From Gnetum montanum (Eukaryota > Streptophyta > Gnetopsida > Gnetales > Gnetaceae): a DNA stretch of 64,000 nucleotides. The stretch lies in assembly GCA_015680685.1 (NCBI GenBank), contig MNCI01000596.1, positions 750,612 to 814,611 on the forward strand, read 5' to 3'. Positions 47,161-58,360 of the stretch are shown in pieces (position 1 is the first letter of the stretch; each line of letters opens with the position of its first letter). A model generated the notes under the pieces. That model did not search any database. It was given only the letters and a program-made list of their open reading frames with translations, and was not told where the DNA came from. A program made the position numbers and the translations under genes.

Positions 47161-47860
47161 TTGGCCACATTTTAAGTAACAAGGGAATTATAAAAGATCT
47201 TGAAAAAATAAAAGTTATCTCCCATCTTACTCATCCTATTAATGTCAAGGATTTACATGGATTTTTGGGACATGCTAGTTTCTACATATGATTCATCAAG
47301 GATTTTTCATTAATTACACAACCATTGGTAAAAATTTTATAAAATGAAATTATTTTTAAATGGATTGAATATTGCAAAAATGCATTTTAAATTTTGAAAG
47401 CTAAGCTTTCTTTAGCACCAATTTTATAGGGATCATATTGAAGCAAGAACTTTAAACTTATGATAGATGCCCCAAACCTTGCAATTGGAATAGTATTGAC
47501 TCAAAGTAAAGATAATATTCCATATATTATTTATTATATTTCTAAGATATTGACCCATACTCAAGTAAATTATATTACTATAGATAAAGAGATGTTAGTG
47601 GTTATATATAGTTTAAATAAATTTCATCATTATTTAATTGGTTTTCATACTATAGTTTCTATTGATCATGTTGCTAGTAAGTATTTGCATAATAAAAAAA
47701 TTGAAAGTCCTAGATTAATTTGTTGATGTATTTTGTTGAAAGAATTTGATTTCATGATTTGTGATTAGAAAGTATCTAAGAATTTAGTTGTAAATCATTT
47801 ATGTATATTGAAGCATAGTTCAAAGTTGGAGACATCTCACACCTTTATTGATGTATTTTT
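47161..47860 (+). pseudogene. RNase H (Athila-like Gypsy)
   Basis: FGHILSNKGIIKDLEKIKVI and LHGFLGHASFYI form the connection. NFKLMIDAPNLAIGIVLTQ carries the first Asp, VNYITIDKEMLVVIYSLNKF the Glu region, and NLVVNHLCIL the end, where the usual Asp before His is Asn. Confidence 0.65.
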
Positions 47861-48059
47861 GGATGATCATTTGTTCACTTGTTGGGCTCGAGTTATTATT
47901 CATAAAGTTTAAGATCCTTGATATGCATATATTGCTAATTATTTAGCTGTATGAAAATTACCAAAGCCTTGGATTAAGGGACAAAAATAGACTTTAGTAA
48001 TCAAGGCATAATGGTTCATTTGGGAAGATTCATTCATGTACAATATTTGTAAGGAATAG

Positions 48060-49140
48060 ATTATTTGATGATGTCTATCAGAATAAGAACAAGAAAAGGC
48101 AACGACTCTAAAGCATGATGGAGAGTGTGGAGGCTACTTCGCAAGTAAGAAAACTTCATACAAATTCCTTGATGCTAGATTTATTGGCCTATCTTATTTA
48201 GGGATACATATGCATATTGTAAGCAATGTTACCAATACCAGTGAATGGGATGACTTACAAGATGATAAGACATGACATTGTTACCTCTCTTGGTAGAGTG
48301 TGAGACCTTTTATTATTAGGACATTTATTTCATGGGTTCATTTGGTTGAAGAAATTTGTGTAAGTACAACTTAATTTTCATTGATTATGTCACAAAATGA
48401 ATCTTAGCAAAGGTAGCTAGGCATGATGATGTAAAAATGATAGTTAGATTCTTAAGAGAGGATTTAATTCCATGCTTTAAATACCTCCAAATTTTAATTA
48501 GTGATCAACACGCCCATTTTGTAAATGATAAAATGGAAAAATAATGTTACATAAAGTGGGAATTACATATCATATTGCTACTACCTATCATCTTTAATCA
48601 AATGGCTTGGTTGAAAGCATGAATAAGAAAATTAAAAATATTTTGCAAAACGTTGTAGGAGGTAATAGAATAGATTAGTCTTATCATTTACCTAATGCAT
48701 TATGGGCCATTTGTACTTCATATAAATAATCTCTTGGTTTTGCCCTGTATGAACTAGTATTCAGTAAGCAATGTCTTATTCCTTCTTCTATATAAACTAA
48801 GTATTTTCAAATGCAACATCAATTGGAAATAAACTTGGATTCATGTCTTTTTGCTTGTTTATTTGCTTTTAACCATTTAGATGAAGATTGTATGTATGAT
48901 TTAGTTAGGCCATGTTTGTATAAGAAGTAGATGAAAATGTGGCATGATAAGAGGATTATGAGAAAGTTTTCCTTAAAAGGAGATTTACTTTTATTATTTA
49001 ATATGAGGCTCACAAAATTTACTAGGAAATTAGAATTGAAATGGGAGGGATCATATAGGGTTATTAAGGTCCTAGGTAATGGTGTGATTAACATTTCTAG
49101 GGTTGGTAGTTCTGAGTCCTTACATTTGAATGGTTAGTGG
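48060..49140 (+). pseudogene. Integrase (Athila-like Gypsy)
   Basis: The core is badly decayed, with DYVTK, KVARHDDVKMIVRFLRED and HFVNDKMEK visible. LPNALWAICTSYK, LGFALYELVFSKQC and the C-terminal barrel LTKFTRKLELKWEGSYRVIK with GVINISRVGSSESLHLNG are clear. Frameshifts at about 48540 and stops throughout. Confidence 0.6.
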
Positions 49141-49159
49141 CAAAAAATTATTTTGAATA

Positions 49160-50312
49160 ATATCCATTGCCTATTAGTAATATGAATAATTTAATAGATG
49201 CTACTTCTCAGCAAGTTGAATTTAATCTAATCATGGACTGGTTTCTAACTAGTTCTTATGGGATTGTCTAATCTTCATGTTTTCTTTGTGGTGATAGGTT
49301 AATAAATTTGTTGTTATATACTTCATTTTTATACAAGTATTGGGTGAAAAGTATTATATGCCATACATTATATTTTTATTAATACTTATGCATGGTAGTG
49401 GTCATTGTTGTTATTAATTCATTGGTAGTATTTGTGATAACATATCTTTGATGGTATTTAGTTCTTTATCGAGCTAATTTGATAAAGGTTTTAATTGTCT
49501 TATTGCATGAATTTATTAGATATTATTTATTTAAAGCATTCTAAATCCTACATTATGTATTTAATTTTAAAATAAACAAAGCAATGGTTGGATGATGGGA
49601 TTCCATCCCATGGACAAAATTTTTTAGGTTTCCAATTAGAAAAGTGGGTCACTTATTTTGATTTTTACTAGGTATATTGTTAGATTAATATGTTATTTCA
49701 TGATAAACTTAATACTCTAGATCTTCTTTAATGAGAGACTTAGGATAAGATATATCATGAGATATACAACATGAACCATGGGGGTACTCATGGAAAATGA
49801 CTTGCATAGGGATTGAACTTGTACAAGGAGCAAAGTTTCCATTGTTTATGGACCATGTTCTATTAGCTATATAATAAGCAATCATAACCTATTATAGTTA
49901 TAAAGATATTAAAATGTCCCTTTAATAGAAAATCGTGTTTCATCCCTGCCAAAAAACTACACTAGCACCAAGGTTTTATGGACCATGTTTTGATGGCAGT
50001 GTAGGAATCCCATAATCATAATAATACTTGTTGAAAAAAGGAAAAAAGAAGAACTATTAAGAAATGTAGTTTTTTGATGATAAGACCTCTATTGTTCATA
50101 GCCACAGGATAAGGTTAATCATGTTGATGCATGAGGAGTCTCCATCACCAACAACTACTTTCAAAAGAAAAGACTATTTATTTTTGAGAGGTATAGTGTC
50201 ATAAGACATGGATAAGTTAGAAAATAATGTTCATGAATATCTAAATAGATAGTGCCTTGTATTTGTATTACATTTATTAGAATTTAATCTAATTAATGAT
50301 CATCCAATATCT
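49160..50312. other. AT-rich DNA downstream of the Athila-like element
   Basis: No gene. It probably holds an LTR that I cannot delimit. A tRNA-like stretch on the minus strand is given separately. Confidence 0.3.
49805..49875 (-). other. tRNA-like remnant, possibly a SINE head
   Basis: The minus strand shows TAGCTAATAGAAC, similar to a pol III A box, and about 45 bases later AGTTCAATCCC, similar to a B box/T-arm. A cloverleaf is not convincing. The 13-mer CATGGTCCATAAA within it recurs at about 49979-49991. Confidence 0.3.
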
Positions 50313-51054
50313 TGATGTTTGAAACACCTCAAAGAAAATTCATGTTACAATGCTAATGAGTGGCAAGATACCCCTACACTCAACCATATGAATACGAGCG
50401 TAACACACGCTATCTTGGTCAAACTCCATAGACTAAGTGCCTACACGCCCCATGGAACACTTAGGGTTAATCATTCGTTGTCTTACCAAACTTACTTGTA
50501 GTTGTCACGGTGTATGGTTAAGTAAGTCTGAGGTATATAATTTTATAGCTTTTTGTGTTTTTGTCTCCTATGCTAACAAGGTGAAAGGTTGAGAAACTAA
50601 TTGATAACTCTAACTAATGAACTAAGTCTAAATTACCTAGCATTAGCATCCATTCCCACTTACCATACACACCCTGAACCGATGCAACCGTGGCTACCAA
50701 ACGCTAATCATTGCTGGGATCACCACACGTAACACACGTGCTTGAAGTGGCCGTACTGAGGCACTTAACTAGGAGGAAAGGGTTGAGAGAGAAAGTAGTA
50801 AATAACGAATAATAAATAACAGTAATTAAAATCCTAATTAGCCTATTCCATGCACTACAAGGTTTATCCAAAAAGCTCGTCTTTATTGCCATACAAAAAC
50901 TTGTGTTTAGGTACAATGTTTGCTCGAATAAAGATCCGTTCACTTTGGGACTCCTACTATGGGCACATGGAAAATATTCTATCTCTGGAGTGATCAATCT
51001 GCCAGAGTTTCCCTACTATCTAGCCTAGGATGAGGAAACAAGGGAGAGCCACCT

Positions 51055-51065
51055 CTTATTTATAG
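51055..51065 (-). promoter_or_regulatory. TATA box of the LTR at 50313
   Basis: The minus strand reads CTATAAATAAG, 18 bases from the nearest GATATC core of the array. Confidence 0.65.
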
Positions 51066-51078
51066 ATATGATGACACA

Positions 51079-51176
51079 TCGTGATATCGCGTACGCAATA
51101 TCACAGGGGAAGACGCGATATCGCGAGGGATGCAATATCGCGACAGCCGCGATATTGCGGCCCATGCAATATTGTG
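51079..51176 (-). repeat. Six GCRATATYGC palindromes in phase
   Basis: Cores (GATATC, AATATC, GATATT or AATATT, each with CG or TG/CA flanks) are centred at 51085, 51099, 51119, 51136, 51153 and 51170. Spacings are 14, 20, 17, 17 and 17 bases. The best copy, ACGCGATATCGCGA at 51113-51126, is a near-perfect palindrome. Variants are explained by CpG to TpG or CpA change, so the ancestral unit was probably GCGATATCGC. Confidence 0.75.
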
Positions 51177-51399
51177 TCCCATAAAATGCAAAGTCCATAC
51201 CTAAAACTTCTTGTTGTAATATGGTGGAAATATAAAGGTAGAAACAATTACCTAATTTCCCCCAAAATCTTGTATTTTAGCCCTCTATTACTAGAATTTA
51301 AGGTAGTTTTAATATAAAAACTAAGATGTATAGCCCATAAACATTAGATCTCATGCATCCTAGCTAGTGGAGGCTATAAATGCTTTGCAAGATATAAAT

Positions 51400-52296
51400 A
51401 TCTTATCTCCTAGATTATGAAAGCTTCAAAATCCATGTATGCTAGATTGTCAATGTTTAAAGTACTTCAAAGCCCTCAAATTTTGATATTTTAATTCCAA
51501 ATATTGAGCATTGTAGTTGCATGCATTGGATAGCCTACAAAGGTAGCATGTGAGATTTGGGCCTTAATCTCACATGCTAGGCAGTGTGTGGGGTAGCATG
51601 TGGAAGATAAAAATTAGTTAAAATTACACACACATTGCATGGAGGTGTTTTAGGTGTAATAGAATTTTCTAGAAATCTATCAGTAATCATGGTAGAACTA
51701 ATCAACAACAAATTAGGGACCCAAGGCCTATTTAAATAAGGACCTATTTCATTATAAGGACTTTTGGATCAATAATGCATTCACCAAACTTAAGAATTTT
51801 GGAGTAGTGAAGGTAGCCAGAGTCCATAATCATTTCTTTGATAGTGCAAATCATTAAGAGGAAGGAGTTGCATCATTGTAGATCAAATTGGGAGACTATT
51901 GCAAAATGTGGTTGCTAAGCATACCTTGCAAGTCTATACCAGAATCATCTAGTAGAATTATTTCTTAGGCTTTCAAAAACCTTGATTTGTGCTTCTTTTT
52001 GAACTCATTTTTTACATTATTACATTTAAAATTAAAGTTGAAATTATTTCTGGTTGCTAGATATTATTCTCTTTTATTTTTCTTATTCTTGGTTCTCATG
52101 CTGTACTTTCATTTTGTTCTAGGTTTTCCCATTTTTATATTAATTGGTAATAGATTTCTAGGTCCTTGGGTGATTGAAAGATCATCTAAGGTGCTTCAAA
52201 TCCTTTTCTACAAGTCCTATGGATTTGAAGGTAAAACTATTTAGCATTGAAATTTCTTGGATCTCCAACATTGAATTTTTTAGGTGCTACAATTTT
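51400..52296 (+). repeat. 5' LTR end of a second Tat-like element
   Basis: The last 300 bases match the LTR end at 1380-1622: the AGTCCTTGGGTGAT region, the TGGATTTGAAGG region and the end just before tagtgctaga. The upstream limit is unclear. Confidence 0.4.
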
Positions 52297-52297
52297 A

Positions 52298-52313
52298 TAG
52301 TGCTAGAGGGAGG
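52298..52313 (+). promoter_or_regulatory. Primer binding site of the second Tat-like element
   Basis: tagtgctagagggagg, equivalent to 1625-1640 and followed by the same gggcctc-type text. Confidence 0.45.
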
Positions 52314-52369
52314 GCCTCCACTCAACTTCTTTACTAAAACCCAATTTTAATTTTTCCAGTTAGTGATAG

Positions 52370-52740
52370 ATTTTTCCAAAACCTAGCATGCGACTTGTAA
52401 CCTATAAATTTATGCTGGGTTTTTCCAAAACCTAGCATGTGACATACCACCAATTTTTCTTATAATAATTTTAAAAATATATTTTGGTTTTTTTCTAAAA
52501 TCCAACATATGACTTGAAATCTATTTTGGCTTATTTCAACTTTAAAATATGTTTTGGGTTTCTTCTAAACCCCAACATATGACCTACCACCAAACCTACA
52601 CTTTTTAATTTTCCAAAATTAGAGTTCGCTTTTTCAAAAGGAGAGCATGTGACCTATAGCTAATCTGGACTATTAATTTTTTACAAAATTTTATTTTAGA
52701 TTTCCCCAAAACCTAGTGTGTGACCTACCACAAGTTTTAA
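52370..52740 (+). repeat. Degenerate repeats in the Tat-like leader
   Basis: About six copies of a phrase like ccaaaacctagcatgtgac, the last three followed by ctaccac or similar, occur near 52378, 52428, 52500, 52570, 52642 and 52710. The copies are 50-75 bases apart and the DNA between them is poorly conserved. Confidence 0.5.
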
Positions 52741-53004
52741 CAATCTTTGCATTAAAATTTCCAACTATAGTATGTAGGATTACCACCCTTTCTAGGATTT
52801 TTAAAACATAAAAATTTATCTTTTTCCTAGTGTAGTGTACAACATTGCCATACCCACCTACATTGCCTTTGTAGGTGTAGTGTACACTACAAATCTTGTT
52901 TCTACCACTTTCATTTCATAGTTTATCAACCATTTTTCTTTTGTAAATTTTAAAAGAAATTTTTTCTTTGTAGTTACGGTGTGGTTAAGGCTATGTAGTC
53001 CCAC

Positions 53005-53075
53005 ATGTTGAGACTACCTGATATGTTGAGACTCTCATATGCTAAGACTCTCATACACTAAGGCTCTTAAGCTAG
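53005..53075 (+). repeat. Short tandem repeat, four 16-18-base units
   Basis: Units atgttgagactacctgat, atgttgagactctcat, atgctaagactctcat and acactaaggctctta follow each other directly in the leader. Confidence 0.6.
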
Positions 53076-53149
53076 CCTAAGGATCTCATACATTAAGGGA
53101 TTTATATGATCACTTGGTTTAGCATCTTGTTTATGCCTTTTCTTCATTC

Positions 53150-54219
53150 AATAGAATTACCTCTTAACATAGCACATATGACCCCTAACCAAGAAGTAGT
53201 TCATGTTTATGATCCTAAGAAAATCATGGTCATAGAACATAGGCAATTTATTAGGCAAAGGGGATAGGAACTAGACTTCACAATAATCAATGAGGAGTAT
53301 GATAAATTTATTTGTGCTAAAATCTAGATTGAATTTCTCATTCCATAGTCTAAATATGATGCCAAATGTCAATATGAAATCATTCACTAGAATGGGAAAA
53401 AATATATTCCATCAGCTTACTACCAAACCCACCTAATGGATTTTTATATGTGAGTATTGACATAACTAATTAATGTCCATGAAATAAGTTAGTTAAAATG
53501 AAAATTAAGAAAAACATGATGAGTTCAAGGTAGAATAGAAGCTAGACATCTTTTTTAGAAACCTCTTCCAACAATCAGCTCCCTAAGTAATAATCTCTAG
53601 CCTTGCATCCTTGATATTCCTTATAGCCCAAGTTTCTTAATCTTCCCTTTTATATCGCACCATGTTTAGGACAGTGCCTATAATTACCACTCATCAATCT
53701 AAAATTGTGTCTCACTCTACATGATTGTTCTCATCAATGCCCTTTGCCACTCAACCTTGTTCCATACGCCATGCCCCAGTGATGTCTACAACATTATCTC
53801 CTTTCATCATATTAGTAGGATCCTCTTTGGGGCCCCAAATTCCACAAGCTTCTTACACTCCCTTTTTCCCCTTTATCCCCTAAACTCTAACTCAAACTTC
53901 ATTTTCCTTATTTATTCCTCCTACCATAGTGATCACCAAGCCCCTTTTGTTCATTACATAGTCCTAAGCCTCTCAACTCCCCTCACAACCATTAGCGCAA
54001 ACTCCCTAACCTACTAGACTACCCCAAGGTCTAGATCATGGCTTTCAAATGATCCAAGAACTCAAAAAAAAGTTATAGAAACTTAAGGCTTCTACTACCT
54101 ATACACTTAAGATTATGAACTTCTACCAATATGACCACATTAATCTTGTCATCCTATAGTTACTTCTTCACACAAGCATTCCAATTTCAAACTTCATCAA
54201 ATATAATGACAATGGCTGA
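53150..54219 (+). pseudogene. gag: Gag, first part, of the second Tat-like element
   Basis: Matches 2490-3420 of the first element, including the YxxHINLV segment near 54140 against EPINLMV at 3345, and FIKYN against FSKYN. It is cut near 54220 by the LINE and resumes at 60638. Stops and frameshifts are present. Confidence 0.6.
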
Positions 54220-54233
54220 AAGAGATAGTGGGA

Positions 54234-55287
54234 TGGCAGCGGCTCCAACAGAATCAGCAGCAACCCCAGCAACGGCAATAGCGACTACAACCACGACCCA
54301 CATGACAGCAACTACAACAGCAGCAGCAGCGACTCCAGTAGCAGCAGCGGCGACTACGGCCGCAACCCACACGAAAACTACTACAGTGACTACGACAGCA
54401 GCAACCTCCAAGACCACGCCCGTCGCAACGGCGACCCCGGCGGTGGCTGACACCGCGACCCCCACGGCTACGGCCGCCGAGCTTCCTGGGACGGCTGACA
54501 TCGCGGCCGCGGCAACCGGGGCAGCCGCAACTCCTGGCGGGGCCATCGAGGCTCATTCCCGTTCCAACAACACCCTGCGCCTTCGCATCCGTAACCCCCC
54601 TACCGATGGCATGCATACCATGGAACGGAGCCGCATCGGTCATTTCATCTCCCGGGGGAGCCGCCCCCGGCTGGACCTGATTCGATGCTGGGTCAAGGAG
54701 TAGTGGAAGCTGAAGGACGTTACCATCCGGAGCCTCTTGGAGGACCTGCTCCTCTTCGTCCTCCCCTCCTTGCAGGTCCGCGACTCCGTTCTTCTCGATG
54801 GGCCTTGGTTCTATGGGGCCCAGGGTCTCGCATTGACCCCTTGGCGCCCCGGTGCCCACAGAGAACCCGATCTGTTTACCCACGCCCCAGTCTGGATCTG
54901 GGTGGCCGATATCCTATGGGAGTTATGGAGTCTTGAGTTCCTGTAGGAGGTGGCAGGACATTTTGGCGAGTTCATCGCTTTCGACAAGGTCACGCGGTCG
55001 CAGGACCGGTTGGGCTTTGCCCGTTTTTGTGTCTGGCGAAACCTGTCCACGACCGACCTCGTCCAGGAGGTCATCTTGGAACCCCAGGAGGGTGGGAATC
55101 CCTCCAAATTACCTATGAAAACATAGACATTTGGGACCAGTCACTGCATAGCACGGCCCCCCGCACGGACCAACCGAGCGGGTGCGGATGCTGTGGTAAG
55201 CCGGGCCATCGTGAGGCAGATTGTCATTTTCGCAAGCCCCACTCGACTAACCCTGCCCGCCAGCTTTGCGAGGAGGCCAACTAGATC
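54234..55287 (+). pseudogene. LINE ORF1 (DUF4283-like domain and CCHC knuckle)
   Basis: From ATG 54234, or 54210 or 54216 in the same frame, an Ala/Thr-rich low-complexity start of about 100 residues is followed by LLDGPWFYGAQGLALTPW, APVWIWVADI and a GFARFCVWRNLS segment. These are the pattern of plant L1 ORF1 nucleic-acid-binding domains. After a frameshift near 55095, ITYENIDIW and CGCCGKPGHREADC (CX2CX4HX4C) follow. In-frame stops at 54701 and about 54944 are TAG. The end lies in the gap. ORF1 would coat the element RNA. Confidence 0.7.
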
Positions 55288-55538
55288 NNNNNNNNNNNNN
55301 NNNNNNNNNNNNNNNNNNNNNNNNNNNNNNNNNNNNNNNNNNNNNNNNNNNNNNNNNNNNNNNNNNNNNNNNNNNNNNNNNNNNNNNNNNNNNNNNNNNN
55401 NNNNNNNNNNNNNNNNNNNNNNNNNNNNNNNNNNNNNNNNNNNNNNNNNNNNNNNNNNNNNNNNNNNNNNNNNNNNNNNNNNNNNNNNNNNNNNNNNNNN
55501 NNNNNNNNNNNNNNNNNNNNNNNNNNNNNNNNNNNNNN
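55288..55538. other. Assembly gap (251 N)
   Basis: Undetermined bases between the ORF1 knuckle and a Pro-rich stretch that precedes ORF2. Confidence 1.
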
Positions 55539-55856
55539 CAGGTCCCCCATCAAGACACCCCATCGCTCCCAATCACCAGCCCCCACCCACCAACCACAAC
55601 CACCTGAACCGGAACCACTGCTCTCCCCACTGGGGAAGTGGATCAACATTGTTCGGAGGAGTACCCGGACCAGACAGCGCAAAGCACCACAGTCCCCAGC
55701 TGAAACTGGCTGCACCCCGGTGGTCTATGAGGGGGAGGGGCACCCAGGCCGCCCGATCGAGTCCCGGTCCAGAAGTCGACAAGCCCAGCGACACATTGAC
55801 TTGGGTCAACAGTAGACCTTCCGGGAGGTCTACCAGCGCCACACCTCTGGTTGTGC

Positions 55857-56560
55857 ATGAAGATTTTCAGTTGGAATTGCCAGGGGTAGGGTACCCCCTA
55901 TAAACGAAATACCCTGCGTCGTATTGTCAGAGAGGAGAATTGTGACGTGGTCTGCCTCAAGGAAACCAAGTTGCAGGCTGCAGAATCCAGTCACCTCCAG
56001 TGGACGGACTGGACCACATACTTGCACCCCAGCCAGGGCCGGGCCGGCAACCTGGCCATTTTTGCATGCCCTGCCACCACTCTGGTGGATCCCTCCCCAT
56101 GGACCATCACGATCCACATCCCCGCCCATGGTTTTTGGCTAACCAACTTCTATGGGGTGCAGGCTTGGAAGCTACGGCTCCAGGAGTTGAATCGGGTGGC
56201 CTCGCTGGTGCCAGACCACGGCTCCTGGGTGGTTGTCAGTGACTTCAACTAGCATTTGTATCCCTGGGAGAAATCTGGGGGGGTCGCCCCCCCTGGGCGC
56301 ACCTGATTTCATGGAGTTCCTTGAAAGAACGTCTCTTGTTGATTTGCCCATTGCGAATTGCCGTTTCATCTAGAGTAACTGGCGGAAAGGGGCGCATTGG
56401 GTTCTCACCCGCATTGATCGTGTCTGCGTTAGCTCTGCTCTCCTCCTTGGCACCGCCATCACCATGGCCGGGCAGGAGAGGGCTGCTTCTGACCACCGCT
56501 CGCTGGTGGTGTCCATTGGCCCGCCTCTGCCCCAGGCCCCACTCCCTTTTTAGTTCGAGC
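55857..56560 (+). pseudogene. LINE ORF2, AP-type endonuclease
   Basis: MKIFSWNCQG opens the domain (the N-terminal WN motif), then NTLRRIVREENCDVVCLKET with the catalytic Glu, then NFYGV, VSDFN and, after a frameshift in a G/C run near 56278, THWVLTRID-like text and ASDHRSLVVS (the SDH motif). This enzyme nicks target DNA to prime reverse transcription. Stops at 55887, 56250, 56371 and 56551 are all TAG. Confidence 0.75.
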
Positions 56561-57069
56561 CCTCATGGCTTTCCAAGCCGTGGCTTCGCCCACTGGTGGA
56601 GGACATCTGGGCAGACTACCAACCGGGTCGGATGGACCCTCAAACCTTCCTTAAAGAAGCTCTCCTTCAGCTCAAGTGGGCCATTCGGGCCCTCCCGGTG
56701 GGGGAGAAGTTTTCGTTTCGGGCTGGCCACAAGTTGGTTCAGGAGCGGCTCGGACGCATCCAGGCGTAACAAAAGAATGAGGAGGACCTGCACACGGAGG
56801 AGATGCACCTCCTTCATCAACTCTAGAGTCTCGACCACGAGGAGGAGATCTATTGGTGGCAGTGATCTCGGATTAGATGGCTCTACGAGGGGGACCAGCA
56901 TACGAAATTCTTCTTCGCCATGGCGAAGACCCGTGGCGAAACCCACATCCATAGCATCCGTACCCAGGCTGGGGTGGTGGTTGATGACTCGTAGGGGATC
57001 GCCAATGAGCTCTCGGGTTACTGGGGGTGTATTTGGACTAAGCGCCCCACCCAGCCCATCTCCGTCCAT
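56561..57069 (+). pseudogene. LINE ORF2, linker between endonuclease and RT
   Basis: PSWLSKPWL-like text, then KEALLQLKWAIRALPVG, DLHTEEMHLLHQL and WLYEGDQHTKFFFAMAK. These match the usual W-x-x-x-GD-x-NTKFFH region before RT in plant LINEs. A TAG at 56768 and one near 56827 interrupt it. Confidence 0.6.
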
Positions 57070-58360
57070 GTGGCGAAGGTGCTCACTGCTGCGGACAATC
57101 AACACCTTCTGGCCCCCTTCTCTGAGACCGAGTTAACCAACACCATCAACAACATGTCGGGAGGTAAAGCGCTTGGTCCGGATGGCTGGTCTCTAGAGTT
57201 CTTCAAAGCTTTGTTGGATATTGTGGGCCCCAATGTTCTGGATGCTTTCAACGTCATGTTGGCCAGACGGCAGGTACGGCGCGAACTCAACTGTTCGCAC
57301 ATCATCTGCATCCCCAAACAGTTGAATGCACACCGCCTAGAGCACTTTCGTCCCATTGGTGTGTGCAACGTCCTCATCCGCATCTTCTCAAAACTCCTGG
57401 TCAACCGTTTGGGCCCCCTCTTGCCTAGGTTGGTTGGACGCAATCAGGCGGGCTTCATCCATGGTAGGACCTTCCAGGATCAGGTCCTTCTTATGCAAGA
57501 GGTCCTTCACTCCCTCCGCACTACGGGGTTTCCTGGTCTTTGTCTCAAGCTAGACATCACGAAGGCCTACGACACGCTTAGTTGGGACACCCTGCATGAC
57601 ATCATGCATAGGAAAGGCTTTGACCCTGGATTTATCCAATTATGTTTGCATATCCAGTCCTCCGCCGGGTTCTCTTTTGACGTGGGGGGAGGGGCGACTG
57701 TGGGGCTTTTCCTCCCCTAGTCGAGGTTTGAGGTAAGGTGACCCCCTGTCCCCCTTACTTTTCATCATTGCCATGGACCTCCTACAATCCTACTGCAGCA
57801 CCTCGGGGGTGGAGGGCCTCGACATTGTGGGGGTGGCTTGCCGGGTTGAACACTACGCTGACGATACCATGCTTCTCAGCCGGGCGGCGGTCCTGCAGGC
57901 CCGATGTATCAACCTGGCTCTCACCAAATTGGCCGCCGAGTTAGGTTTAGAAATCAATCGCACCAAGTCAGCGGCGCACTTCATCAATGTGGACCCGCAG
58001 GTGCAGAACCGCGTTACGCAAATTCTCAACGTGCAACCCGGGAAGAACACCGATACCTACCTAGGTATCCCGCTATTCCAGTGGGGGCGAAACAATACTT
58101 GGACCCCCCTCCTGGCCAAGCTCGAGCACTGCATCAATCACTGGGCAAACCATTTTCTTACGCGCAAGGGCCGCCTCCTCATAGCCACTAGGATCCTTGC
58201 TGCCACCACGCGATTTGTGGCGGTGGTCGACGAGCCCCCCACGACCATCATCCACCAGATCAACGCCAGGATCCGTTGTTTCATGTGGCGGGGGGGCAAA
58301 GGGGGGAGCAAACTCCATCTTGTCAATTGGCATCGCGTGGCCCGTCCTCGTATGATGGGG
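57070..58360 (+). pseudogene. LINE ORF2, reverse transcriptase
   Basis: Motifs in order: GGKALGPDGWSLEFFK, FRPIGVCNVLIRIFSKLLVN, NQAGFIHGRTFQDQVLLMQE, LKLDITKAYDTLSWD, then after a 2-base loss at about 57725 GDPLSPLLFIIAMD, and YADDTMLLS with an intact catalytic box. Thumb text ALTKLAAELGLEINRTKS and YLGIPLFQW follow. The stop at 57718 is TAG, and the one at 57734 is TAA where GLRQGD is expected. RT copies element RNA at the nicked target. Confidence 0.85.

Larger units (their letters stand above)
50313..51200 (-). repeat. LTR with GCGATATCGC motif array (minus strand)
   Basis: The right-hand end is approximate. On the minus strand it has the motif array (51176-51079), TATA box (51065-51055) and a downstream part ending GTGTTTCAAACATCA at 50313. 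The downstream part matches the LTR at 39084-40077: ATCTTTATTC and CAATAAAG (50937 and 50895), CCACTTC-AGCA, GTAAGTGGG, GACAACGAATGA and ATGGTTGAGTGTAGGGGTA. The part upstream of the TATA box does not match. No second copy with the same array is present, so it is probably a solo LTR. Confidence 0.55.

Noticed and set aside
54187-54883. Ala/Val-rich and Arg/Gly-rich antisense frames opposite LINE ORF1
   Set aside because: Low-complexity GC-rich shadow of the Ala/Thr-rich ORF1 start; no domain and the sense strand carries the L1 motifs.
55141-55903. Open frames across the second N run
   Set aside because: Same reason; only the real text before 55288 and after 55538 was used.
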